From Serratia microhaemolytica (GTDB lineage: Bacteria; Pseudomonadota; Gammaproteobacteria; Enterobacterales; Enterobacteriaceae), in the NCBI RefSeq assembly GCF_004011885.1, contig NZ_SBEF01000022.1, forward strand, positions 1-57,161: a DNA stretch of 57,161 bases, given 5' to 3'. Position numbers and translations under genes: made by a program. The notes under the pieces were generated by a model that saw only the letters and a program-made list of their open reading frames with translations, ran no database searches and was not told the origin of the DNA. Position 1 is the first letter of the stretch; each line of letters begins with the position of its first letter. Below, piece by piece: positions 29,208 through 38,872 of the stretch.

Positions 29208-29230
29208 GCTGCTCAATGGAACTGAGCAGC
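29208..29230 (+). terminator. Hairpin downstream of arcA
   Basis: A perfect 8-bp stem, GCTGCTCA/TGAGCAGC, with a 7-nt loop starts 57 bp after the arcA stop. No T tract follows, so it is a weak or Rho-assisted terminator candidate that separates arcDA from hutIG. Confidence 0.4.
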
Positions 29231-29330
29231 GCCGTCTCGCTCAACCATCACACCAAAATGCAACAATCATGCGACAAATTTTTATCCTGCCTCTTGTTCT
29301 GATGTCATGAATGCGCTAGGTTGTTTATTC

Positions 29331-29342
29331 TTGTATATACAA
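29331..29342. promoter_or_regulatory. HutC-type operator before hutI
   Basis: TTGTATATACAA is a perfect 12-bp palindrome ending 21 bp before the hutI ATG. It matches the known core of operators bound by HutC, the GntR-family repressor released by urocanate. This predicts that hutIG is induced by histidine breakdown. No hutC gene is in the window. Confidence 0.7.
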
Positions 29343-29363
29343 CCATGCAAAGGCTGAGAAACA

Positions 29364-30584
29364 ATGAGCATAGCGATCCAGTGCGACAGTCTGTGGCAAG
29401 GTGCAGACATTGTCACCATGCAGGGCGGCAAGTACCAGATCATCCATGACGGGGCAATTGCAGTACAGCAAGGCAAGATAATCTGGCTAGGGCCGCGCAA
29501 TGAGCTACCCAGCATTAACGCACACCAAGTGACCACTTTTTCCGCTGGCATCATTACTCCTGGCTTAATCGACTGCCATACTCACTTGGTGTTTGGCGGA
29601 GATCGTAGCCATGAATTTGAACAACGACTCAATGGAGTCAGCTACGCCGAAATTGCCGCACAGGGTGGCGGCATTCTCTCTACCGTCAATGCCACGCGCA
29701 ATACACCAGAGCTACAGCTACAGCAGCAGGCGATGGCTCGGCTACATCCCCTTTTAGCCGAAGGGGTTACTTGCATAGAGATAAAGTCGGGCTACGGTTT
29801 AGATCTCGAGAGTGAATTAAAGATGCTGCGTGTGGCACGCCAACTTGCCGAGTTAGCCGCAGTAGAAGTAAAAACCACCTGTCTGGCAGCCCATGCGCTG
29901 CCACCGGAATATCACGGCCGCAGTGATGATTATATCGATCTGGTGGTTAACCAGATTATTCCAGCCGTCGCCAGCGCCGGACTGGCCGATGCAGTTGATG
30001 CCTTCTGTGAACACCTTGCTTTTTCACCCGTGCAGGTTGAGCGCGTTTTCAACGCTGCACAACAAGCACAACTGCCGGTCAAACTGCACGCAGAACAACT
30101 CTCGGCTCTCGGTGGCAGCAGCTTGGCTGCACGCTATCGGGCACTCAGTGCCGATCATCTGGAGTATGTCAACGAAAAGGATGTCATCGCTATGGCCTCT
30201 GCCGGCACCGTTGCCGTACTCTTGCCCGGTGCTTATTACCTGTTACGTGAAACACAATGCCCACCCATCGAGCTATTTCGTCAACATGGTGTACCGATCG
30301 CGATCGCCAGTGATGCCAATCCAGGCACCTCGCCAGCACTCTCATTGCGCTTAATGCTCAACATGGCCTGCACCCTGTTCCGCCTGACACCAGAAGAAGC
30401 GCTGGCCGGTGTCACATACCATGCGGCAACCGCTTTAGGGATCCAACAGACACAGGGGTCACTGCAAGTGGGCAAACTGGCCAACTTTGTACACTGGCCA
30501 CTGGAGCGACCCGCACAGTTAGCTTATTGGTTGGGCGGTCAACTGCCCTGTAGCGTCATTTTCCGAGGAGCACTACGCCGATGA
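29364..30584 (+). CDS. hutI: Imidazolonepropionase HutI
   Basis: Third step of histidine breakdown: opens imidazolonepropionate to N-formiminoglutamate in the cytoplasm. It has 406 residues of the amidohydrolase (TIM-barrel) superfamily. Metal ligands His72 and His74 are in [12 protein letters not shown]. Further ligands are in [13 protein letters not shown] and the aspartate of [11 protein letters not shown]. The substrate loop [13 protein letters not shown] is intact. AAGG lies 12 nt before the ATG. The gene overlaps hutG by 4 bp. hutH and hutU, which make its substrate, are not nearby. Confidence 0.95.
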   Translation: MSIAIQCDSLWQGADIVTMQGGKYQIIHDGAIAVQQGKIIWLGPRNELPSINAHQVTTFSAGIITPGLIDCHTHLVFGGDRSHEFEQRLNGVSYAEIAAQGGGILSTVNATRNTPELQLQQQAMARLHPLLAEGVTCIEIKSGYGLDLESELKMLRVARQLAELAAVEVKTTCLAAHALPPEYHGRSDDYIDLVVNQIIPAVASAGLADAVDAFCEHLAFSPVQVERVFNAAQQAQLPVKLHAEQLSALGGSSLAARYRALSADHLEYVNEKDVIAMASAGTVAVLLPGAYYLLRETQCPPIELFRQHGVPIAIASDANPGTSPALSLRLMLNMACTLFRLTPEEALAGVTYHAATALGIQQTQGSLQVGKLANFVHWPLERPAQLAYWLGGQLPCSVIFRGALRR

Positions 30585-31399
30585 TTATCACTGATCCATT
30601 TCAATTCCGGCCAGGCACACTGCCACTGTTAATCAGCATTCCTCATGCGGGTACCCAATTAACCCCAGCGGTTGAAAAAGGCCTAACTGAAGCTGCGCGT
30701 CCATTACCGGATACAGACTGGCACCTACCGTTGCTGTATCAGTTTGCTCAAACACTTGGAGCCAGCATACTGATTGCGAATTACTCAAGACTGGTGATCG
30801 ACCTTAACCGCCCAGCCGATGATCAACCACTTTACCGCAGTGCCACGACTGGACTATTTCCAGATGTTCTGTTTGACGGTCAGCCTACCTTCCTACCGGA
30901 TGCTACCCCGTCAGCTGCGGAACGAGCCGACTACCTAGCCGCAATTTGGCACCCTTACCATCAACAGTTGCAACAAGAACTGCAGCGTTTAAAGCAGCAA
31001 CATGGTTACGCCCTGTTGTTTGATGCTCACTCGATCGCCTCGGTGATCCCACGGCTATTTAGCGGACAACTACCCGATCTGAATCTCGGCACCAATGACG
31101 GCAACAGTTGTGCCAGCAGTTTAAGCGATCAACTATTGCTTTGCTGTCAACAACAGCACCAGTTCAGCTACGTACTCAATGGGCGTTTCAAAGGCGGTTA
31201 TATCACCCGCGCCTATGGCCAACCGGAACAACAACAACATGCAGTGCAACTTGAATTAGCACAACTGAACTATATGTCTGAACGCCCGCCATTCAGTTAC
31301 TCTCCTGCGCGTGCTGCATTACTGCAACGCCTACTACAGCAGTTACTCGACACCATGCTAACCTGGGGGAAAAACGCTGCGTTCGGTAACATCTCGTAG
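30581..31399 (+). CDS. hutG: N-formylglutamate deformylase HutG
   Basis: Hydrolyses N-formylglutamate to glutamate and formate, the last step of the five-step histidine route. It has 272 residues of the N-formylglutamate amidohydrolase family: [16 protein letters not shown] near the start, [30 protein letters not shown] and [13 protein letters not shown]. It is not the arginase-like formiminoglutamase that is also called HutG. This type of route needs HutF to make N-formylglutamate, and hutF is not visible here. The ATG overlaps the hutI stop (ATGA). Confidence 0.93.
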   Translation: MIITDPFQFRPGTLPLLISIPHAGTQLTPAVEKGLTEAARPLPDTDWHLPLLYQFAQTLGASILIANYSRLVIDLNRPADDQPLYRSATTGLFPDVLFDGQPTFLPDATPSAAERADYLAAIWHPYHQQLQQELQRLKQQHGYALLFDAHSIASVIPRLFSGQLPDLNLGTNDGNSCASSLSDQLLLCCQQQHQFSYVLNGRFKGGYITRAYGQPEQQQHAVQLELAQLNYMSERPPFSYSPARAALLQRLLQQLLDTMLTWGKNAAFGNIS

Positions 31400-31476
31400 T
31401 CAACAGACGGCCAAGATAGGCGACCAGTAATAATTGCCAAGCCCTTATTGAACAACAGCAAACAACAGCGATAGTG

Positions 31477-31497
31477 GCGTGCGCATAGGGTGCACGC
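31477..31497 (+). terminator. Possible hairpin after hutG
   Basis: GCGTGC/GCACGC form a 6-bp GC-rich stem with a 9-nt loop about 80 bp after hutG. No T tract follows, so this is a weak candidate. Confidence 0.25.
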
Positions 31498-31572
31498 TAG
31501 CGCAAAATATAGTCTATCACCTGCAATATTTACCAATCAGGCTACACTTCTTACACGAGGAAACACCTAGAC

Positions 31573-31603
31573 ACTACCGGTGCTCAGCTCTCAGACCGGT
31601 AGT
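31573..31603. promoter_or_regulatory. Perfect inverted repeat in the leader of the adhesin-like gene
   Basis: ACTACCGGT and ACCGGTAGT form a perfect 9-bp inverted repeat with a 13-bp spacer. It ends 41 bp before the ATG at 31645. It could be a protein-binding operator or an mRNA stem-loop controlling the surface protein. Confidence 0.45.
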
Positions 31604-31644
31604 TGGAAAACCTATCGTTCAAAATCACATATAGGGACGAATCA

Positions 31645-32772
31645 ATGGCAATTTATTCTCTGATAAACCAACAAAAATGGAAACTATCAGCGATACTGGC
31701 ACTATTCTCCGCCCAAAACATCAATGCAGCAACAGGCCCAACAGGTTCCTTTGCACCAGGTAGCGGTTTTGTCTGGTCTACGTCAGTGGTAGGAAGTTGG
31801 ACCGGCACTACCAGCCCCACGTTAGGTTTACCCAGTGCTGATCCCTGGGGGGGAATGATCACGGATAATTTTTTAAGCACTATCAACGTCTGCATGAACC
31901 CAGCGCTTTTCGGCACCTCTTCTGATGGTGTATTCAGCGGCTTGGTATTAGCCCCAGACGTGATACTTGGTATGAGCAGTGGCACTATTCAAGGCGAATA
32001 CTGGGTAAGCAATATAAATAACGGCACCCACGTTACTTATACATCTTCGGGAAGTTGGTCAAGTAACGGTAACTTGGTTACCAGCAGTCTCACAACCACT
32101 CCCTGGTGCCTCGGCACCCAGCAGCATTCATTAGGCCCTGGCTACGGGGCTGTACGTACCAGCAGCCACCGTGGCACGATGAGTGGCGTCATGTCACTTT
32201 ATATCGGCCCACTTGCGCCACTGGGTAATATAAACAGTCCTCGGTTGGGGCATAGTGCTCGGTCTCGCAGCTCTACCCCCCCAGTGACGCAGTTGATACC
32301 GGCTTCTCAGTTCACTATCACACTCCCTACTGACTGCACCGTTGGCTTTCAGGATAATAATGTTTCATTTGGTGCAGTGACTCACTTACAGGCAGATAAA
32401 CAAATACTGGCAACTTACTCCTCACAGTTGACCATCCAGTGCAACACCATCAATGATGGTGGTTCAGGCACTGGACAAACCACACTACAATTAGCATTTA
32501 GTGGGAGCCTTGGTCGCAATACTGATACGCTGGCACTTAACAATACCAATGCAGAAACACTGGCAGAGATCCGTGGCATTCTCGCAGCAGAGAGTGGCGA
32601 TTGCACCACCACACACAACGAACAGATCCTGTTTAATAACCAACCGACTAATATTGCTAATGTGGCAGAAGGGAGTACTGAAATCCCGCTCACCTGGACA
32701 TTGTGCAGCAATTCACTGCGTCACTATGGCGGTGGCACCGCACAAGCCATAGCAACATTAAGCTGGCCTTAA
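31645..32772 (+). CDS. Orphan secreted protein with fimbrial adhesin-like C-terminus
   Basis: Not recognised as a named gene. A 375-residue exported protein: a signal peptide of about 29 residues ends at SAQNINA, followed by a Gly/Ser/Thr-rich N-terminal domain with one likely cysteine pair (INVC, TPWC). The C-terminal part resembles a pilin/adhesin fold: LPTDCTVGFQDNNVSFGAV, then LTIQCNTIND about 40 residues later, beta-strand-rich and ending ATLSWP. This suggests a two-domain fimbrial tip adhesin, but no chaperone, usher or pilin gene is nearby. The TTG at 31603 gives a longer frame; the ATG at 31645 has AGGGA 8 nt ahead and exposes the signal peptide, so I use it. Confidence 0.65.
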   Translation: MAIYSLINQQKWKLSAILALFSAQNINAATGPTGSFAPGSGFVWSTSVVGSWTGTTSPTLGLPSADPWGGMITDNFLSTINVCMNPALFGTSSDGVFSGLVLAPDVILGMSSGTIQGEYWVSNINNGTHVTYTSSGSWSSNGNLVTSSLTTTPWCLGTQQHSLGPGYGAVRTSSHRGTMSGVMSLYIGPLAPLGNINSPRLGHSARSRSSTPPVTQLIPASQFTITLPTDCTVGFQDNNVSFGAVTHLQADKQILATYSSQLTIQCNTINDGGSGTGQTTLQLAFSGSLGRNTDTLALNNTNAETLAEIRGILAAESGDCTTTHNEQILFNNQPTNIANVAEGSTEIPLTWTLCSNSLRHYGGGTAQAIATLSWP

Positions 32773-32926
32773 ACATAAAACAATGCATTCAATACGCTGT
32801 TTTGTGAACAGACACTCTAGTACATCAAAGAAGAAAGATGTTTATTATCAATAATTTAATGAGATTGGCGGATGGTTTATCTCGTTTTGACTCTGTTTGA
32901 ACCATCACATCGCCGGTTAATTGACC

Positions 32927-32953
32927 CACTGGGGCAGAAAACTCGCCCCAGTG
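32927..32953. terminator. GC-rich hairpin between convergent genes
   Basis: A perfect 9-bp stem, CACTGGGGC/GCCCCAGTG, with a 9-nt loop lies between the ends of the adhesin-like gene and yddG. It is probably a terminator for one or both, though no long T tract is present. Confidence 0.45.
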
Positions 32954-33002
32954 TTGGCCATGATTTCATTGCGTCAAGCCGATACGCAGGTTAATTGTAT
33001 GT

Positions 33003-33029
33003 ACACCGCAGAATATATCCATGCGGTGT
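33003..33029 (-). terminator. Hairpin at the yddG 3' end
   Basis: A perfect 8-bp stem, ACACCGCA/TGCGGTGT, lies 8 bp beyond the yddG stop on the minus strand. It is followed there by an A/T-rich but T-poor stretch. Weak terminator candidate. Confidence 0.35.
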
Positions 33030-33036
33030 CTGTAAA

Positions 33037-33924
33037 TCATCTTGTCGCACGCGTGGCATGCCAACAAATGAATGAACCCAGGCTAACCATAGCGACGCCA
33101 AGCCAGAAGTCGATCGTTAATGTGGTGCGTAGCACCAGTGCAGCAAACAGCGCTGATAATACCGGGGTGAAATAGGACACGGTGGCCAACAGCGTCATGT
33201 TGCCATGCAGAATGCCGATATTCCATGCAGCATAACCGCCGCCCATCGCTACCCCAACCGCCAGTAACGCCAGAGTGACCGGTAGCGTGAACTGCATCGC
33301 GGCGTCCGTACTGAAGGGATAAATCAACCACAGTGCAACTGCGGTGAACAACATAAAGGGTACTGCGCCATTTTGACCTTGGGCAATCCGTTTCGTCACG
33401 TTGCAGTACAATGCCCACAACAGCGCGCCGGTGAAAGAGAGACCATAACTGAGAGGGTTGCTGCGAATGTTGGCAATCATCTGTGTTGCAGACCAACTCC
33501 CCGTGCCATTCATGATCCAGCCGACACCAAGCAGAGAAATCAGTAGCCCAGGCACCACCCACCAACGTGCTCGCTGCTGGTTGAATAACAGTGCCAGCAG
33601 TATGGTAAAACAGGGCCATAGGTAGTTGATCATTCCTAGCTCAATCGCTTGTAGGCGATTGTTGGCATAACCAAGCGAGAGTGACAGGCAGATCTCATAC
33701 AGCACAAATAGCGCGCCGCCCAGAAGAAGATAACTGATTGGAAAAACTGAGAGTTTTGGCCTTTTCATCACCAGTAGCAGAAACAGTGCGGCGACACTGT
33801 AGATCATTGCCGCACCACCCACTGCCCCCAGCCCTTCGCTGACGCTACGGATCAGCCCGACCACACTGCTCCATAGCAGGATCGCCAATAGGCCGAACAG
33901 TGTCGCGTTCGCGGTGCGCGGCAT
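33037..33924 (-). CDS. yddG: Aromatic amino acid exporter YddG-type (DMT superfamily)
   Basis: A ten-helix inner-membrane exporter of 295 residues made of two EamA repeats. The sequence resembles E. coli YddG, which exports aromatic amino acids: TLFGLLAILLWSSVVGLIR at the start, then ALFVLYEICLSLSLGYA and LQAIELGMINYLWPCFT, and in the second half GALLWALYCNVTKRIA and GGGYAAWNIGILHGNMT. The start lies 35 bp after the plaP-type gene, so both probably share a transcript. The substrate is inferred from family likeness. Confidence 0.85.
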   Translation of the reverse strand: MPRTANATLFGLLAILLWSSVVGLIRSVSEGLGAVGGAAMIYSVAALFLLLVMKRPKLSVFPISYLLLGGALFVLYEICLSLSLGYANNRLQAIELGMINYLWPCFTILLALLFNQQRARWWVVPGLLISLLGVGWIMNGTGSWSATQMIANIRSNPLSYGLSFTGALLWALYCNVTKRIAQGQNGAVPFMLFTAVALWLIYPFSTDAAMQFTLPVTLALLAVGVAMGGGYAAWNIGILHGNMTLLATVSYFTPVLSALFAALVLRTTLTIDFWLGVAMVSLGSFICWHATRATR

Positions 33925-33959
33925 CAGTGGCGGCGACCAGTGAGTGATAACGTCAGCAC

Positions 33960-35321
33960 TTAGTGCCCCTCAAATTGTGGCGGCGGCTGGCGAAATAGCC
34001 GGGTGAGGTAGACAAGATAGGCGAAGCCCAGTGCTGCCCAAACCAGCCCCATGGTCAGTGAAGTTCTTTCCAGGTTTAGCCACAATACGCTGACCGTCAA
34101 AGCACCAATGAGTGGTAGCACTAGGAAGTTAAAGCGATCTTTCCAGCTTTTGTTACGCCGTTGGCGGATAAAGAAGTGATTGATTACCGAGAGGTTAACA
34201 AAGGTAAACGCAACCAGTGCGCCAAAGTTAATCAACGCGGTGGCGGTGACCAAATCAAAAAACAGCGCAGAGAGTGCCACTATACCTACCATCAATACAT
34301 TCAGTGTCGGGGTGCGCCACCTAGGATGAATGTAGCCAAAGAAACGCTCAGGAAAAACGTTGTCGCGCCCCATAACATAGAGCAGACGCGAAACGGTGGC
34401 GTGTGATGCCAAACCTGAAGCCAGTGTGTTGATAAAGGTGGTACAGAGGAAGATCGCTTGGAACAGTTTGCCACCCACATAGAGCGCGATCTCCGGCAGT
34501 GCTTCATCCGGGCTATCAAAACGTTCAATAGTGGGAAAAAACAGTTGAATAAAGAATGAGACGCTGATGAAAATCACCCCGCCGTAAAGTGCAGTCAGGA
34601 AGATCGCTCGCGGGATCACTCTGGCCGCTTCCGGGGTCTCTTCACTCAGTGTGGTGACTGCATCAAAACCGAGAAACGAGAAGCAAAGGATGGTCGCTCC
34701 GGTGATGATCGGCAATAGGTGGGCATGTTCACTGACAAAAGGTTGCAGGCTCCAAACTGTTCCTTGCCCTTCGCCGTTATGTAACCCCTGCACCACCAGA
34801 AAGATAAATACCACGATGATCGCCAACTGCACCAGTACAAACAGCGTGTTAAAGTTGGCTACTAGGCTAACACTGCTGAGATTGATCGCTGTCATGATGG
34901 TGACAAAACCCACCACCCAAACCCAGGTCGGAACCTCAGGGAACAGCGCGGTTAAATAGATTTTTGCCAACAGGGTATTGATCATCGGCAGGAACAGGTA
35001 GTCGAGTAGCGATGCCCAGCCAACCAAAAAACCGACATGCGGATTGATCGCTTTTTGGGTATAGGTGTAGGCGGAACCGGAGGTCGGATACTGGCGCACC
35101 AGTTTGCCATAGCTGATGGCGGTGAACAGTACGCCAGCCAAAGCAAACAGATAAGAGGTCGGCACATGACCATCGGTGACACCAGAAACGATACCGAAGG
35201 TATCAAACACCGTCATCGGAGTCAGGTAGGCCAACCCCATCATCACCACTTGCCACAATTTTAGTGTTTTACGCAATTGCGGTTTACCCGCGCCATCACG
35301 TTCAATGGCTGTTACTGTCAT
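33960..35321 (-). CDS. plaP: Putrescine importer, PlaP/PuuP type (APC family)
   Basis: A proton-driven amino acid/polyamine importer with about 12 membrane segments. It is close to E. coli PlaP (YeeF), a putrescine importer, along its whole length: [74 protein letters not shown] and [16 protein letters not shown]. PuuP is a near relative, so the exact paralogue is uncertain. A TTG two codons upstream extends the frame; the ATG at 35321 has AGGA at 7 nt and is preferred (453 aa). It precedes yddG in a likely operon. Confidence 0.88.
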   Translation of the reverse strand: MTVTAIERDGAGKPQLRKTLKLWQVVMMGLAYLTPMTVFDTFGIVSGVTDGHVPTSYLFALAGVLFTAISYGKLVRQYPTSGSAYTYTQKAINPHVGFLVGWASLLDYLFLPMINTLLAKIYLTALFPEVPTWVWVVGFVTIMTAINLSSVSLVANFNTLFVLVQLAIIVVFIFLVVQGLHNGEGQGTVWSLQPFVSEHAHLLPIITGATILCFSFLGFDAVTTLSEETPEAARVIPRAIFLTALYGGVIFISVSFFIQLFFPTIERFDSPDEALPEIALYVGGKLFQAIFLCTTFINTLASGLASHATVSRLLYVMGRDNVFPERFFGYIHPRWRTPTLNVLMVGIVALSALFFDLVTATALINFGALVAFTFVNLSVINHFFIRQRRNKSWKDRFNFLVLPLIGALTVSVLWLNLERTSLTMGLVWAALGFAYLVYLTRLFRQPPPQFEGH

Positions 35322-35956
35322 GGGCAATTCCTCACCGGCGTTCAGTGCGCCAAGTCAGAAAAAATTAATCACCGCCGCGCGCAGTCTCGCAAGAGTGCAA
35401 CTCATCTGCAAAAAATCTGGTCTGGCACTTACACATGCTCGGTGAGATCCCTGAGTAAAACACCCAAGAGTGCCACGTTGGTAACAGCACGCGCCGCTAT
35501 CATACTCGCCTGTGCCAAGGAATAAAGCCGAATTTTCTTCACTATGATAAACAGGGTAGTCGTGCTTTTTAGCTTAATCTAGCACACTAAGAAAGCTTCA
35601 ACCATAAAGAGCGCTAATAATGCAATTATTTGATAAAAAATTGATTTCTTTTTAGTTTTAAATATTGTTAAATTTTAATTTTGAAGTGGAAGGGGTAATT
35701 TTCTGATGAAACAGCAGAAGCTTTCGTTAGCCCGAGATGTAGCAAAATGCTATGCTTTGAATCGAATCATTAACAGCCTATTCGAGACGGTGTTATCCCC
35801 ACCGCCAGCTTGCACCACGACGGTACACAACAACTGCATCGTGGACCAAGTTAATGCGAGTTGTGAGCACTGCGGTGCGACAACATGACAAGCTGAGCGG
35901 CTTTAAAACGGAAATCGGATCGGTTTTGAACTTTGTCGCCGGAGTTTACCCTAGAG
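35322..35956. promoter_or_regulatory. Divergent control region between plaP and yejA
   Basis: About 635 bp. The part 35540-35700 is strongly AT-rich and probably holds the promoters. The only ORF with a good Shine-Dalgarno sequence is the 60-codon frame at 35706-35888, described separately. I recognise no operator. Confidence 0.4.
35706..35888 (+). CDS. Possible small cysteine-rich protein, 60 aa
   Basis: Not recognised. An ATG with GAAGGGG about 9 nt ahead opens a 60-codon frame with five cysteines (about residues 15, 36, 44, 53 and 56). There is no signal peptide or membrane segment. It sits 68 bp upstream of yejA in the same direction and could be a small protein, a leader peptide or chance. 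Confidence 0.3.
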   Translation: MKQQKLSLARDVAKCYALNRIINSLFETVLSPPPACTTTVHNNCIVDQVNASCEHCGATT

Positions 35957-37765
35957 ATGCTGATACGCTTTGTTGCTGCCCTGCTGCTGGCAGTGTCTAG
36001 TTTGGCCTCATTGGCTGAGGATGTGCGTGAATATTATAGTTTCACTGCACTTGGTGAGCCGAAGTATCGGCACGGTTTCCAACATTTTGACTATGTCAAT
36101 CCCGATGCGCCAAAAGGTGGCGATATTCGTCTGGCAGCAATCGGGACCTATGACAATTTTAACCGTTTCGCCTCGCGCGGTGTGTCAGCAGAACGCACGA
36201 TCCAACTTTATGATGCGCTGTTTACCACCTCGGACGATGAAGCTGCCAGTTATTATCCATTGGTCGCAAAGGTGGCTCGTGCGCCAACCGATATGCGTTG
36301 GATGGAGATCGAACTTAATCCTGAGGCACGTTTCCATGATGGCAGCCCGATTACGGCACAGGATGTCGCCTTCACATTTAATAAATTTATGACCGAAGGC
36401 GTGGCCCAATTTCGGGTGTTTTATCAAGGAACACAGATCGAGGCAGTAGCCCCCTTGACGGTGCGTATCACGCTGCCAGAGGCTGATAAAGATAAGTTGC
36501 TCGGTTTGCTGACACTGCCGATTTTGTCAGAACGTTTCTGGCAAAATTATTCACTCAGCGAACCGCTGATCCAGCCACCACTGAGCAGTGGACCATACAA
36601 AATCAGCGATTACCGCTTGGGCCAATATGTCACCTATCAGCGTGTCACTGACTACTGGGCTGCCGATTTGCCGGTTAATCGCGGGCAAAATAACTTTGAT
36701 CATATCCGTTATGACTATTATCTGGATGATAACGTCGCGTTAGAGGCGTTTAAATCGGGTGCTTATGATCTGCGTGCAGAAGCGTCAGCCAAAAATTGGG
36801 CCACCCAGTATCGGGGCAATAATTTCGATCAGCACTACATTATTAAGCGTGATGAAGTTAATCACGCCGCTCAGAACAGTCGCTGGTTAGCATTTAATGT
36901 TGGCCGACCAATATTTGCTGATCGCCGAGTACGCGAGGCGATCACACTGGCTTTTGATTTTGAGTGGATGAATAAGGCATTGCATTATCAGGCTTATCAG
37001 CGTACCGATAGCTATTTTCAGAATACTGAATATGCCGCCACCGCTAGCCCCGATGCGGCTGAACTGGCTTGGCTGCTGCCGCTAAAAGATAAATTGCCGC
37101 CAGCGGTGTTTGGCCCTCGCTATCAGCCACCACGTTCGGCGGCGGATGGACACAATCGTCAGAACCTACTTAAGGCGAGTGAACTACTGCAACAAGCCGG
37201 CTGGCAGGTGAGTCAGCGCCGCTTGGTACACAGCGAAACTGGGCAACCGTTCCGTTTTGAGCTGCTGCTGCCAAGTGGCGGTAATTTTCAGTATGTGCTG
37301 CCCTTCCAACGTAATTTAAAGCGGTTAGGCATTGAGATGCAGATCCGTGAGGTCGATGTTGGCCAGTTCACTCGTCGCCTACGCAAACGCGATTTCGATA
37401 TGTTGCCGACAGTATATTCCGCGATGCCGTTTCCCAATACCGCGCTACAAATCCTTTGGGATTCAGAGTATCTCAGCTCCAGTTGGAATACTCCGGGGGT
37501 TAATGACGCTGCGGTTGACTATTTAGTCCGCCAAATTGTTAAACATCAGGGTGATCAACCGGCGCTACTGTCACTCGGACGCGCGCTGGATCGGGTATTA
37601 ACCTGGAATCACTACATGTTGCCAATGTGGTATTCAAACCACGATCGCTATGCTTACTGGAATAAATTCTCTCAACCCGAACAGCGGCCGACCTATGCCA
37701 TCGGGTTAGATACCTGGTGGTATGATGCCGATAAGGCAGCAACACTACCTACACGCCAGCAATAA
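35957..37765 (+). CDS. yejA: Peptide ABC transporter, periplasmic binding protein YejA
   Basis: The solute-binding protein of the YejABEF importer, which takes up oligopeptides and, in E. coli, the peptide antibiotic microcin C. It has 602 residues with a signal peptide (MLIRFVAALLLAVSSLASLA). The family-5 binding-protein blocks HFDYVNPDAPKGGDIRL, LFTTSDDEAASYYPL and RFHDGSPITAQDVAFTFNKF are present, as is DRRVREAITLAFDFEWMNK. A TTG eight codons upstream extends the frame, but the ATG at 35957 matches the E. coli start. It is the first gene of yejABEF, and yejB follows after 12 bp. Confidence 0.95.
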   Translation: MLIRFVAALLLAVSSLASLAEDVREYYSFTALGEPKYRHGFQHFDYVNPDAPKGGDIRLAAIGTYDNFNRFASRGVSAERTIQLYDALFTTSDDEAASYYPLVAKVARAPTDMRWMEIELNPEARFHDGSPITAQDVAFTFNKFMTEGVAQFRVFYQGTQIEAVAPLTVRITLPEADKDKLLGLLTLPILSERFWQNYSLSEPLIQPPLSSGPYKISDYRLGQYVTYQRVTDYWAADLPVNRGQNNFDHIRYDYYLDDNVALEAFKSGAYDLRAEASAKNWATQYRGNNFDQHYIIKRDEVNHAAQNSRWLAFNVGRPIFADRRVREAITLAFDFEWMNKALHYQAYQRTDSYFQNTEYAATASPDAAELAWLLPLKDKLPPAVFGPRYQPPRSAADGHNRQNLLKASELLQQAGWQVSQRRLVHSETGQPFRFELLLPSGGNFQYVLPFQRNLKRLGIEMQIREVDVGQFTRRLRKRDFDMLPTVYSAMPFPNTALQILWDSEYLSSSWNTPGVNDAAVDYLVRQIVKHQGDQPALLSLGRALDRVLTWNHYMLPMWYSNHDRYAYWNKFSQPEQRPTYAIGLDTWWYDADKAATLPTRQQ

Positions 37766-37777
37766 AAGGAGCCTGCG

Positions 37778-38872
37778 GTGGCCGCTTATCTATTACGTCG
37801 TTTACTTTTGGTGATCCCGACACTTTGGGCAATCATCACGCTTAACTTTTTTATTGTTCAAGTTGCTCCAGGTGGCCCGGTCGATCAGGCGATTGCTGCC
37901 ATCGAGTTGGGTCACAGCAGTGGTTTTGCCGGTTCGGGTCTCGGTGAAGGATTAGGCAATGCCAAAACTGGAATCGGCAATGTCGGCGAAGGGCAGTATC
38001 GTGGTTCGCGTGGGCTTGATCCGGAAGTGATTGCCGAAATCACCAAGCGTTATGGCTTCGATAAACCGCTGCATCAGCGCTACTTCACCATGTTATGGAA
38101 CTATATGCGTTTTGACTTCGGCGATAGCCTGTTCCGTGGCGCTTCCGTGATGGAACTGATTGGTCGTAGCTTACCGGTTTCGATTTCGCTGGGGCTATGG
38201 AGTACCTTGATCATCTACGGTGTTTCGATTCCGCTTGGCATCCGTAAAGCAATCAATAACGGTAGCACATTTGATACCTGGAGCAGCACACTGATTATCG
38301 TCGGTTATGCGATTCCGGCCTTTCTGTTTGCCATTTTGATGATTGTGCTGTTTGCCGGCGGTAGCTATCTGAATTGGTTTCCGTTGCGTGGGTTGGTTTC
38401 CAGCGATTTCGATATGCTGCCTTGGTATCGTCAGATACTCGACTACCTTTGGCATATTACACTGCCGGTGTTAGCTACCGTGATTGGCGGATTCGCCACT
38501 TTAACCATGTTAACTAAAAACTCCTTCCTGGATGAGATCCGCAAGCAATATGTGGTTACCGCTCGCGCCAAAGGGTTAGAGGAGAAAAAAGTGCTTTATC
38601 ATCATGTATTCCGCAATGCGATGTTACTGGTGATTGCCGGGTTTCCTGCCACCTTTATCAGTATGTTTTTTACCGGTTCGCTGTTGATTGAAGTGATGTT
38701 TTCCCTCAATGGCCTCGGGCTGTTGGGTTATGATGCCACATTACAGCGCGACTACCCGGTAATGTTTGGCACACTGTATATCTTCACGCTGATTGGCCTG
38801 TTGTTGAATATCATCAGTGATATTACGTATACCCTGGTTGATCCACGCATCGATTTTGAGGCCCGCCAATGA
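37778..38872 (+). CDS. yejB: Peptide ABC transporter permease YejB
   Basis: Inner-membrane permease of the YejABEF importer, 364 residues as in E. coli. It starts with GTG, preceded by AAGGAG at 6 nt. The first membrane segment is [20 protein letters not shown]. The permease coupling motif lies near 262-280 in [20 protein letters not shown]. The region 45-75 is a glycine-rich loop ([20 protein letters not shown]), normal for YejB. It overlaps yejE by 4 bp (ATGA). Confidence 0.95.
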   Translation: MAAYLLRRLLLVIPTLWAIITLNFFIVQVAPGGPVDQAIAAIELGHSSGFAGSGLGEGLGNAKTGIGNVGEGQYRGSRGLDPEVIAEITKRYGFDKPLHQRYFTMLWNYMRFDFGDSLFRGASVMELIGRSLPVSISLGLWSTLIIYGVSIPLGIRKAINNGSTFDTWSSTLIIVGYAIPAFLFAILMIVLFAGGSYLNWFPLRGLVSSDFDMLPWYRQILDYLWHITLPVLATVIGGFATLTMLTKNSFLDEIRKQYVVTARAKGLEEKKVLYHHVFRNAMLLVIAGFPATFISMFFTGSLLIEVMFSLNGLGLLGYDATLQRDYPVMFGTLYIFTLIGLLLNIISDITYTLVDPRIDFEARQ

